NCBI GenBank assembly: GCA_024699855.1
Contig: JAMPIQ010000001.1
Span: 2,790,001-2,854,000 of the forward strand
Length of the DNA stretch: 64,000 nt
Reading direction: 5' to 3'
Source of the DNA: Aphelenchoides besseyi
Lineage: Eukaryota; Nematoda; Chromadorea; Rhabditida; Aphelenchoididae
The notes beneath the pieces were generated by a model. The model was not told the origin of the DNA. It made no database searches and saw only the letters and a program-made list of their open reading frames with translations. Made by a program: the position numbers and the translations under genes. Positions 24,502 through 35,200 of this stretch are shown here, piece after piece (within the stretch, counting starts at the first letter, position 1; each line of letters starts with the position of its first letter).

Positions 24502-27500
24502 TTGAGGAGAATAAATCGCTTGTTTTCGTACATTACTCGAACCGGAGTCAAGAGTTGGAGACAACATTCGTTTCCGCCATTGCCCAATCGATCTCGCGGT
24601 CGACCGACATTGGCGTGTGCTGCGGCGATTTGTCGTAAAGCAATCACGAACGCTTATGACGTCGGATTGCCGGTTTACGAGTGCAAGTACTGTAGGGCGT
24701 TTTTGTTTCACGCCGAAAACAGTTCAAAATGCTGTGCTAAGGTACTGTCGAAATGCCCGAGTTTCGTCGTTATCTCGATTGGATGGAACGATTGCTTTAC
24801 ATTGGCAAATTCAATCAGAACCAAAACAATGCGTATGAGCGAGAAATGTCAAAATGGTTTCAAGCTCACATTCCGGAGATTAACAATTATACGGCCTTTG
24901 GTTCACGATCGTTTCAGAAACGCGATAGTGGAGTTGCCGGAGCACTACTTCAAATGATCAACGGCATTGTACAGAATAATCTATCGTACATTTAGTCTCG
25001 AGCTGATGCCGTTCGAATTTTCGGTCAGCAGTACACGCTCGAAGCTTCGGATATAATCATGGAGAATATGCGCAATAATCCAGTCTATAAACGACTAATC
25101 CGAATTCGAAAAGCAAGGAAAAACGCTTTTTCGAATCGAATTTGGAAAATTCTGTTGCGGACATTCGTTATCGGAATGAATTCCTAACACGTTGGATTGC
25201 TTTCTTAACCGATCACAATCAAATAGCAAAGGACTATAAAATGTGCATGGAACGTATCAATAAACTCATTGTGACGGAACTGCGTTTCCGCGCTATATTG
25301 TGAGTTTCATTGACGAACGGCAAGCTCCCTATCATTTGCGCATTCGAAACTGCACGAACGTCAACAGAACGCACCCGAAGCACCGGAAGTTGCGGTTCTG
25401 TTCACACCGCGAGATCGCAACGTGCCAGTACCGGACATTCCCAAAGGTGTTTGGTTGCATCCGCGAATGAAAAAATCGCCGGTGTTCATGACTCATTTGC
25501 CTCAACTCGATGCAATCATGAACCCGATTGTGTTTCCATACGGTGAGCTGTGGTACACGATGGAATTGAAACTCCAAGCGGCACCACAAAAAGCCGATAC
25601 TGGTGATACGCCAAATCCAATGGACGATGCTCTGGAAGTTGGATTTGATGAGGATTGTGAGTCGGATGCTGAGGATTTGGATCCGAAAGACATCAAACCT
25701 GAAGAGATTGACCACAACAATCCGGTCACTCGAAAAGGTTAACGTATGTATGCTTCGATCCGCGAACAAACGCTGTATCGAATGCAACATCGCAAATCGG
25801 ACAAAATGATCCATCGAATTTGGAGCACCGGAAAACCCGGTCGAATTCTTTTGATCAAGAGCCACCACGAGGTTGTTCGTCGGAAAGTTGATTGGTACAA
25901 TTTCAAAGTTCCACAAAATCAACGAATCGTTTCGTGTCAGTACGTGATTACTCACTACGACAAGATTCTGCGAGAACGATTGCCCGGTCTTCAATTGGGC
26001 AAAATTTACCGATTTCCGCCCCATTACAAGTTGTCGTGGCAATACAATCAGCGTGCTTACGCTGAGGGAATGGCAATGGCCCACGAACTCGGTGCACCAA
26101 CGTTTTTCTACACGGTCACCGCAAACAAAAATTGGCCCGATCATATTGCCTCATGTCGAATGCTTGGCACCGATCCGGAAACGGACTCCTTCACTTTGAC
26201 GCGGATCTTTATCATCAAGCTGAACATGTTGATGCACGAGATTCGCGGAACAAACTACCGAAAGACTCAGTACGATCAACAAAGTGAAGGCATATTCGGG
26301 AAGTTTGCTGCGTCACTACTTTCGATCGAATTCCAAAAGCGTAGAAATCCACGCTCACACTTTGGTTTGGATCGATAAGAACGAACAGGAAACGACCGCT
26401 GAATTTGTCAATCTATTCATTTCGGTGCGAATTCCCGATCCAAAGATCGACAAACGCCTTTACGACCTGGTAGCTTCATTTATGCTCCACGATTGTAATG
26501 AGAAAAGCGTTTGTCGAGATCCGGTCAATTCAACGAAAACACCGTGCAAACGCCGTTTTCCTATGCGTGAATCACCGACCACACAAGTGCATTACGGATT
26601 CATTCAGTATGCACGTTTGCCCGCCAATTTGGGTTCTTTTACAGTCCCGAAAAAGGGTGGAAAAGTTTTGACGGACAAAGACGTCGTTCCCTACAATCCT
26701 TATGGATTGAAAACGTGGAACGGACACGCCAATCTGGAAGCGGTGGTCACGCGAAACACCACCGGCTACGCGATCAAATACATCATGAAAGGACAGATGT
26801 CGACGGCGTTCATTGAAGTTGTGAGCAAAGGCGCTCAAAACAATCCGTTCATCGAAATCAACGATGATAAAACGGTCAACTACAATGAAGCACGATATCA
26901 AATGTCTTTGAAGTACTGTAGTGACTACGAAGCAGTTATGAATCTGCTGTCGAAAGGCCCGTTCTACTTCTCTCATGTTGTGATCATGATTGGAGCCCAT
27001 TTGCCGAACGAATCGAATTTGATTGTCGCAAATGGTGATCGGGCCGAAGACATTGCTCGTCGTGCCAACTCGACAAGCGAAGTCCATTCGCGTTTCACAG
27101 CATACATGAAATTCTGCCGTGAAAATCCGAATGAGACGGCCGATTTGACGTACAAAGACTTCCACTACGAGTACAACTACGATAAGCGTAAATGTACTTT
27201 CAAAAAACTGCAATTGAAACGTAAACGTGTAGTTGCAATATATGAAGTGAATGTCAAAAACCGTCAATTGTTGGCTCTTCGAACTATCGTGCTACGAATG
27301 AAGTGCGTTCAAAACTTCGAACAGTTGGCGACAGTAAACGGAATCACTTACCGTCAATTTGATCCGAACGGTTTCGGCGAATTAGACTTCGTCACCGCGG
27401 CCCAACAAATGGGTCTAATGGAATCGGATTTGATTTGGAGAAACGCACTCGATCAACGTGCCGGTCATCCAATCCGTCGATTCATTTTCCTTTTTGCGCA

Positions 27501-28800
27501 GGTTTTGATTTACGGCGCCGAGTTGTTGCAAAGTCCACGTCAACTGTACTTTGATTATCTGCCGTTCATGCGACCGCCACTCAGAAATCGTTTCGCACAT
27601 TTGAGTGACAGTATGCGTGGACAACGAGCCGAACAAATCGCGCTGCGTATTTTGGAATGGCATTTGAATAATCGAGATTTCACTTTGAGCGATTTCGATT
27701 TGCCACAACCGGATGGAACGCTTACTGCATTCAATCCGGAATTTCACGGCGAAATGGCTGTTGATTTTTTGGACGGCGACGATCAAACGCGCTATCATGA
27801 CGTCAATCAGATTCCGCACGTCAATTTGGGTTTCAATCAGCAACAAGCCTTCGACCTGATCTGTCACTCCATTCAACAGTCCGAACTTCCAAATGGCCAA
27901 CCGATTCCGCCACCGTTAATGTTCTTCTTACACGGTGAAGGTGGAACTGGAAAGAAGACATTGTACAATCAGTTGATCCGACAATGCAATGAGCACGGCA
28001 TTCCATTTGCCGCTAGCGCAACGACGGGAATCGCGGCGTTGCTTTTGTTCCAAGGACAAACCGTTCATTCCCGATTCATAATTCCAACAGACCTCGCTTC
28101 GGACTCGGAATCACGAATGAACAAACATTGTCGGGCTGCCGAAGCGATTCGCCGCTGGGGACTTCTTCTGATCGATGAAGCGTCGGCAATGCATCAAAAC
28201 GTCTACAATTACATGAAACGTGTAATTCAAGACGTTCGTCAAGGTCCGTACGTCAAACGACGATTGGTGATCGTTTTTGGCGGCGACTTTCGACAAATTC
28301 TGCCGATCGTTCGAAACGGAAACGTGGCTTCCGGCTTCGACGAAAGTCTGATTGCCGAGCATGACAAAGGTACAATCAAATTCCTGTGCCTGCGTTAGAA
28401 CCACCGATTTGACGCGTATCAGATTCGGTTCCGCTCATTTTTACGCGACGTCGGAATTGCCAACAAACCGATCGTGCGACAAAACGACTACTACTCGACA
28501 GCACTTGCTTTGTCTGACTTCAATTTGGTCAACGATCTTCAGGAACTGTAATATCGAGTGTTTCCGTCGGCACTTTTGCAAAGCGGAAACATCACGTCCA
28601 ACTCGGCGATTGTTGCGCCGTTGAATGTGACCGTCAACTCGATCAACGAAGAGTTGCTGAAAAAATTGCCCGAACAAACGATTGTCTACGAGGCCATCAA
28701 CACGATCGAAGACGAAAAGGCCATCGATCCGTTGGACGATTCGGCTGTCGACGCGATGACCGAGTATTTGGGTCAAAATCAAAGAGATCGGCTTGGCTCA
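24502..28800 (+). pseudogene. Helitron Rep-helicase, frameshifted and interrupted
   Basis: The reading frame changes at least at about 24740, in 25000-25420 (several stops), at 25741 (TAA), at about 26335, and again after 28398. Near 26335 an upstream frame giving IEFQKR meets a second frame giving EIHAHTLVWID, where one unbroken FQKR.xPHAH run is expected, so a single-base change separates them. Catalytic elements still visible: the HUH histidines at 26350-26358, both tyrosines of YAIKY (26767 and 26779), and LLLIDEAS of Walker B. The P-loop at 27934-27960 reads GEGGTGKKT: the Ser/Thr normally right after GK is Lys. The longest intact stretch is 704 codons (26284-28398). Downstream, INEELLKKLPEQT and nearby text resemble a later helicase motif in another frame. 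The copy is inactive unless the assembly is wrong, but the decay looks moderate. Confidence 0.8.
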
Positions 28801-29179
28801 ACAGTAATTAAAGCTGAAGATCGGCGCAAAAGTCATGTTCATTTTGTACATCGACACCTTCTACCGATTTTGCATCGTCACTCCGGCAGTTGTCACCGAT
28901 TTGCAACCGGACGTCGTGAACTGTTCGCCGCATCGAGCCCGATGAGTTGACTGGCGAAGTAATCGACGTTGCTCGTCGAGTTGAACACACTGTTCATCGA
29001 GAAGTTGGTTGTAGAAACGTGAAACAGCAACGTATCCGAAACGATAGTTAAAATTTTGTCGTGAATACTTTACTGAGAAGAGATAAAATAAACAACAGGC
29101 CATAAACCGGGGAAAGGCGTCCGGTTGTAGGGACAAAACAAAAAGAGGTGGTTAAGCAGGGAATGACCGCCGCTTATAT

Positions 29180-29242
29180 CGCAACCGCGAGGGGCGGAGC
29201 CGTCAGAGCGCGGGCTCTGGCGGCTTGCGCCCTTGCGGTTCG
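29180..29242 (+). repeat. Long GC-rich imperfect hairpin
   Basis: The left arm (29180-29209) and right arm (29214-29242) pair over about 28 positions around a 4-base loop, with a one-base bulge, a G-T pair and a few mismatches. Core pairs include GCAACCGC with GCGGTT(C)G, GAGCCGTCAGAGC with GCTCTGGCGGCTT. The segment is far richer in GC than its AT-rich surroundings. It sits about 400 bp after the last Helitron coding remnant. It is longer than the usual 16-20 base Helitron terminal hairpin and no CTRR follows closely, so its role is open. Confidence 0.6.
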
Positions 29243-29260
29243 ACAATTTTATTGCAAACA

Positions 29261-31149
29261 ATTATACAAACTGCAAGCCATAGACTATCAGCAAATAATT
29301 CAGAACTGATCAAAGGCCATGTTCGTTAAATTACGATGAGTAATCTGATTCTTGTCGGTAGACATTCAGAAACAGTAATTAAAACATTTTTGCTTGAATT
29401 CACAATTTCAAAGAGACTGATGAGCACAGAATCTCATTTGTACATTCAGTTTGTTTACGAGGAATGCTTAAAATTGTTCAAAGAAGGTATGTCAATGAAC
29501 ATGGTGACGAACGTGTTGATCAACGCCATCAAATTCTAAGATGATGATTTGAAAAAATTGCCATCAACTGCAGGATACACTGGTGGGAAGAAACACCGTC
29601 GGGTATGCTTTCAGTTAGTTGACAGTCACTGATTCCCACGTTCAAATTTACAACCCAAATTGCAAGTGTTTTGTAACTCGACCGTCTTTTGATCAACCCG
29701 ACGGTCGCCACCATAACTCGCGACAACAATGCCACCAATCAGCAGTCATTCCTTCGGGGCTTTTCGGGTTGCAAACGTCAATTTGAAATTGAAAACGAAA
29801 ATACCTCGAGGTTCCAATCAATTTGATTAGATGATCTAAGACGTGTCAACTGGCAGCTCTAAAGGTGCATATAAACCACAGCCATCAGTGTCGACAACAA
29901 GTCGTCTCAAAGTCTAGTCAACATGTCCAAGCGTCACAACGATTCCAACGACGAGCAATCGTAACGAAAGGTAAGTGTATTTTCGTTTTTATTGAATTTC
30001 TTTTAGATGAGTAAAAGCGACCGCGAAGCAATTCGCCGTCAACGACTACAATCGGAGTACCACGACTGCAAAGTCTGTGGTTTCATTGGCTTCTTAATTC
30101 AATGATCCATACACTTGTGGCATCTTGATTATCAACTGGGGTTATAAAATCGGTGACCATAATAGTTTGCAATAGCATTTTTCCAATTTGTTCTTAGCGT
30201 TCTCAACTGAGCTTTTGCTCGCATAACTCGCATCATACACAACGATTTCGCAGCAAGCGCTCCACAACCGTCTCAAGATCACAACCAAGGTGCGAACAAT
30301 CAATCATCTAGTGGCAACTAACATCTTCATTTCTTTGTTTATTTTTAATTGAATTGTTATATAAAAGAAATTGTCTATTATCGAGATGTTTCTTTACGAA
30401 TTGGATTTTATGTACTATGAACTTGTAAAACAAAAACCAGCTGATCTTATTCTTCAACAATTATTGTTGAGGTTCAGTTTGCCGGAGTCTACTGTGTTCT
30501 GAAGTTTCTGGTTGAAGAATGTTGTGATTTTCACGTACTCGTACATCTTATAACTACAATAAAGAATGATCACAACGTTAAAAATCATGATAGTGAGCAC
30601 TTCGATTTGAACGAAAATTATGAAGCAGTTTTGCTAAACAAAAACTTGTCTTATTGTTTTCCGAAAACAACAATAAACCGATTCAACTGGACTCATACAG
30701 ATAGCCATGTATAAAGATGACCGTCGACGAAACAAGCGCGGAAAACATGACCGACGAAGCAAGAAGAATCGGTGTTTCAACCGAGTGTAAATCAAAACTT
30801 TCTGTTCACTATCGTTTTTTCATTTTACTTCCAGTCGGTTCAAGAACGTTCTGCTGCTTGCAGGCCTCAATTTCTCTTAAGTCGTTTGCTTCCTTAATTA
30901 CATTATTAAGCAGATCAAATAGCAACTAATGCTGTTAGAAAGTCCATCATCTTAAAGAAAAACATGTCAAAGCAGCAGATTCAAACTCGTCGTAAGAAAC
31001 AAGCAGAAGGCGGCTTTAATGAATTTGCTTGATCGATTGTTAGTTATTGTGTTTTTCAAGAATTAGACTAGAAAATAACACAAGGAATTTGCGTTGTTCA
31101 ACAGCCCTCGCTGTCAATGGCATTTGATCGAAACTATCAGATTGTTCGG
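29261..31149 (+). other. Gene-poor stretch after the Helitron, with tiny candidate exons
   Basis: About 1.9 kb without a recognisable gene. A TATA-like cluster (gtgcatataaacc, about 29868) lies some 50 bp before ATG 29922, which opens only 13 codons; a donor (gtaagt) follows and, after a ttttag acceptor, ATG 30006 opens 32 codons. Another ATG at 30964 opens 22 codons. These could be remnants of a captured gene or chance. Nothing here is firm. Confidence 0.25.
30709..30890 (+). CDS. Possible small basic protein, two exons
   Basis: ATG 30709 opens a strongly basic frame (MYKDDRRRNKRGKHDRRSKK, NRCFNR). A plausible intron follows (gtgtaaat ... ttacttccag, about 30786-30833). The downstream exon continues the frame (SVQERSAACRPQFLLSRLL) to a stop. 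The overlapping frame from ATG 30717 (TVDETSAENMTDEARRIG) can use the same intron, so the true frame is not certain. No family recognised. It stands alone in a gene-poor island and may be a fragment. Confidence 0.2.
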
Positions 31150-31150
31150 T

Positions 31151-31704
31151 TTATTGATAACTACGAACTAAGGTGAGGGGAAACACAAAGTAAAAGATTA
31201 AAAAAGAAATGGCTAAAAAGCTAAAAATAAGAAAAACAAGTTGCGAGAAGGGTAGATAAATGTGAAAAATTAGTTTTTGCTCGTCTTCGCAGTTGCGATC
31301 TTCTTTGAACTTTAAAGACTCTGGTCGCATCTCTGGGATTGTTGTTTCCTCGGCTGGAACTGTCAGTTTCTTCGACGACGATACTCCAGTGGCCTCAAGT
31401 TTCTTGAGAGGCTCCGTATTCACTCGAAACAAACCACTATCTTGCGTTGAAGCAGTATTATGGACCAAAACTTCTTGCTCGATTCCCTCCACAATCGCTT
31501 TGTTGACTTGGACTGTCACCTGAAAAACAACAACGATCATTTTGATTAATAACAAATACAACACACCGACTTGATATTTTTGGAAACCGAAAAGTTTTTT
31601 ATCACGTAATTCGCAATCGCTCGTCGACTTGATCCTTTGGCTTTGTTTTCTGCTTTAATCGCCTTGACGACCATGTCAATGTACCTGGGATGTGATTGAG
31701 CCAT
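31151..31704 (-). CDS. Linker-histone-like (H1/H5 winged-helix) protein with hydrophobic tail
   Basis: Minus strand, two exons; ATG at 31704, intron about 31521-31569. The first 80 residues match the H1/H5 globular domain: SHPRYIDMVVKAIKA, KGSSRRAIANYVIKNFSVS, VQVNKAIVEGIEQEVLV, DSGLFRVN (H1 pattern SHPxYxxMI..AI...SSRQAI.KYI...F, ..LKKGVE.G.LV, ..G.FKL). The first acceptor gives exact continuity. The rest is not the usual Lys/Ala/Pro-rich H1 tail: it is mixed acidic (PEMRPESLKFKEDRNCEDE) and ends with some 30 mostly hydrophobic residues (LPFSQLVFLIFSFLAIS, FLIFYFVFPLTLV). AATAAA overlaps the stop (minus strand, 31150-31155). The tail comes from T-rich DNA that contains acceptor-like TTTTTAG, so an unseen splice is possible. 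Confidence 0.6.
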
Positions 31705-32206
31705 AGTAGAACAAGACCACAAAAATAAAATTGAAGAGAACCCGGCGAAGTGAAAAGTCGATTTTGTAATTGAAGTCGTGGGTAACCGTTATACGGGCGC
31801 TACTCAACAACAAGCATAACAATCACAAGCGCGCTAAATTAAAGATCGATTTTATTGGTCAAGTATGAGGACTGAACATTACATACGTTGTTGTTGCTCA
31901 TTTAAAGACATTTCTTTTTGCTTAAAACTTTAAACTCTGGTCTCACGGAATCAAACGACCTATTTGGCCATTAGAAACACGCAGGTATTAACATCTAGAG
32001 CATAACGTTTAAGCATCTAATTTTGTGAATTTGAAATAAAAACTACGTGTTTAGTTAGCATCGTATGAAAGTTGAAGATTAGCGATTTATCTCAGAGTAT
32101 TTTGTTTGCAATGTTGACGATGCGAATTCCTTAAAGGAGAACAAGTATGAATCAACAAAAGTTTATTGTAATTAATAAAGAATAATGACAAACAATTACA
32201 ATAATT
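31705..32206 (+). other. Intergenic region between histone-like gene and laminin
   Basis: About 500 bp, AT-rich, no coding exon seen on either strand. A laminin poly(A) signal (minus-strand AATAAA) lies at 32162-32167. There is no trace of a further LG domain after the laminin stop. Confidence 0.4.
32162..32167 (-). terminator. Poly(A) signal of the laminin alpha gene
   Basis: TTTATT on the plus strand, i.e. AATAAA on the gene's strand, 40 bp after the stop codon at 32207-32209. It supports the observed early end of the protein after one distal LG domain. Confidence 0.5.
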
Positions 32207-35200
32207 TTAACGGACGTCCATTGAGGATCGTTTCTTGTGCAAACTTAAGGATTGTTCTACGTCGTTCACACGGAACTCCTTCAAAAGGCCTTGGTATCCG
32301 GGTTGTGGAATTTTGAATAGACGTCGATGTTTCGAAGATACACCGCCAACAAACATTCGCTTCTTCATGACCTTCGGATTAGGAACGTCACGTAGAATCG
32401 TACGATCGAAGTCATCCACTTGAAGCCACAGATTTCGACCTTCCTTCTTCAACATCACATGATGCCATTGGTCGTCGTTAACTCGTTTTTGTTTGTAACG
32501 CAAAGTTTTGGGTTCACGATGTGCCTTGATGTCAAGTTTCAAGAATCCGCGATCAACAGTGAGGAAGAAATAACTGTAACTCAAGGTTATTCTCTTGTAT
32601 TTGTTTAAATCGCTTACCGTGTGTAGTTTCGATAGTTCGCCCAAGTCCAAATGAGACCATTGCGTTGTTTGGTGCGCATTGAGAATTCGATTTTGAACTT
32701 ATTGTAGTCCGGTAACGGTTCTTCGAAATTGATTCGGGCGTGCGATGATTTGGTGCTGCCAAAACGAACTCCATCAACTGATTGATCGTTCGTAACATCT
32801 GCTTTGTGAGCACTGCTGTTGGCAGTTGAGCGAACTAAATGGTTTTGTTTTGTTTGTTTCATGACGATCTCAACTCAAATAACAAAGTAAAAGCAGAAGC
32901 GTTTTTGGGTTTGATCAAATTAAAAGCGACTTTTTGACAGTAAGAGAAAAAGCAATTTACCTCGATGATTACCAGCTCGATGATTGTGCAATGGGTCAGA
33001 TGAAGTGATCAATGGCTCCTCGACGGCAAGCGTTTGTCGATCGTGCATGTGAAGACTGGGCTCATCGTTTGTCTCGACTTCCGCATTCGTTTTCTCATCT
33101 GAATAAGAGAAGCAGTGATACCACATAGTGAAGTGGCGAAGGAAAAGTGGCATTTGCGTTTTGTAACTAAGGTTAGCGGTCTAAACCGCAGAGAGAGAGA
33201 GTTGAAACTCATTGATAGAAGCATAAACAAACGGTAGGAATTTTTGTCGCCTTCATTCAAATTCTTTCTCTTAACTTACCATTTCCAAATCGCTCATTGG
33301 CCAAACTACATGATCCCAAAGTTGCCAAATGTTCTTGAGGAATAATGGGAAGTCGTCTAAAATACTCTTCTATAAATTATTGTTATCTATTAACTGCTAA
33401 CTTGTAATCAACGTAAAAGTCCGATAAGCAACCGATCAACGGCTCGCTAGTTCCCATATTCTGTTTTTCGGCTTCTTCCTGAGCTCCTTCGGTAGTTGGA
33501 AACCCGCCGAGAAGCAGTGTTGCTTGCGGGCTGCCAATAACAGTATCATCTTCAAGAGCGGCGCTCAAAATTTCACGATCGTCAACTCGAATCACAATTT
33601 CGGAAGGAGTCCGAGCCAAGAACACAGAATGAGAATGTCCGTCGTTGTAAGTGTGTTTGGAAGTCAAAGAAGGACGTTCAAGTCGTGTTCCGAGATGTGC
33701 AGTTAGTCGACCGCCGAATAAGTAGAACGCAATAAATGATGAGTCCGAGTTGTCTGAATCGCGTCGTCGTCGAGTGTCGGAGTTTGCAGTTTGATACAGT
33801 AGCATTGCATTTGGACTCTTGGTTCGAAGATTGAATGAGAACGTTGAAGTGGGTCCGAGTTCAATTCCACGAGTTCGCAGATAACCGGCACGTGGAAAAC
33901 CGATGATGCGATCGTTAGAAGTAAGTCGATCATCAGTGAATGTACATCCTGGTTCTTTGCGCTGTGAACGAACAGGATGATCCAAATCTAGATCGGTGAC
34001 TTGAGTTGGACGAACTGACGAGATACAACCAAAGAAGCCGTTGAAACGAATATCATCGTCGATAAACGCTTGTCGATTATAATCCGATGGAACACCGCCA
34101 ACATAATGATCAGCATTGCTAATAGAAAGCAGTGGTTCTTTTTCATTCTCCGACAATAAAACTGTCGAAACACGATCGTCTTCGTCAACCTACAAAGTTA
34201 AATGTGAACTTCTCGTCGCTTTATCAAATTACTTGTAAATGCAATTCTCCGTCTTTGCGAATCGTACGAATTCGATGGGCCTTACCATCTGCATAGTTTG
34301 TCTTGTTGGCTTGCAAATGTACAACCGGTTGACCAGCAATTCGAGTGCGAACACCAATTGCGCCATCTTCGAGCTGAATAGCAAGGAAATCACGAGACTC
34401 AGTACTACCACGGAAGTACAAGAGTCCTTCCTTCGAATAGGCACTAAAGCCGACGGTAACCATTTGATTTGCTCGCTCTTCGGTTTGTAATCGAATTTGT
34501 GCAAACCCGTTTCTAAACAACCGTTGAGTTAACTTCTTCAAAAACTCTTTACCGGAATAAATGCCCAACACTTGCTGAAGTTGGTGGTCCTGCGTTTCCT
34601 TCACAATCGCCACTTGACGAATCAAAGACCCAGAGGGGAACGTTGGTGCCGTCGAGAATCATTTCTCCCAAAATACCACGGAATTTGTTCGTCGACAAGC
34701 CCAACTCTTCTGTTAGTTGTGGCGATGGATGACCGACATAGACTCGTTGATTAGGACCGGTATTCAGCACAACATCGCCATGAACATCCGGCTCTCCAAC
34801 TGTGATTTCCGTTGGCTCATCAACATCTCGTGCCGTATCACCGCCAGAGACTCGCCGTTGAACAACCGATAAACGAATTGTGTTTCCGATTCGAGTGACA
34901 TCAATTTGATACCTAAAAAAATTGACTGAAAGAGTTGAACAATTGCAAAATTACCAAGAAGCTCGATCAGATGCAGGAATGTAATTAAGACTTCGTTTCA
35001 TAATCGCAGCATCACGACGTCCCGCTCCAACGTTCCATCGAACGTGGATTTTCTTTGCTTTCAATTCAATAGCCAAATATTCACGAGGTTGGGTACGAGT
35101 TCCAGGAGTTACGAGCAAGAATAGAAGAGAGTCTGGTGAGTCGAGTGCTGGTCGATATTTGAGACTGATCGTGTTGGAAGGCGATGGATTGAGTGCCGAC

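Larger units (their letters stand above)
24481..29260 (+). mobile_element. Decayed autonomous Helitron
   Basis: A plus-strand block of almost intron-free coding remnants of a Helitron Rep/helicase. In order it shows a Cys-rich N-terminal element (ECKYCRAFLFHAENSSKCC), the Helitron-like N-domain, the HUH Rep nuclease (motifs TVTANKNWPDH, HAHTLVW and YAIKYIMKG) and a PIF1-like helicase. Outer limits are approximate: I could not identify a TC 5' end or a CTRR 3' end with target AT. The right limit is set just after a GC-rich hairpin (29180-29242), which may belong to the 3' end. Helitrons move by rolling-circle replication and often carry host gene fragments. The flanks (23.5-24.5 and 29.3-31.1 kb) are gene-poor. 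Confidence 0.75.

Noticed and set aside
25332..26144. 270-codon open frame on the minus strand
   Set aside because: Exactly opposite the Helitron coding strand; composition (Arg/His/Phe-rich) is that of an antisense shadow.
26572..27267. 231-codon open frame on the minus strand
   Set aside because: Shadow of the intact Helitron Rep frame; no start context, introns or family resemblance.
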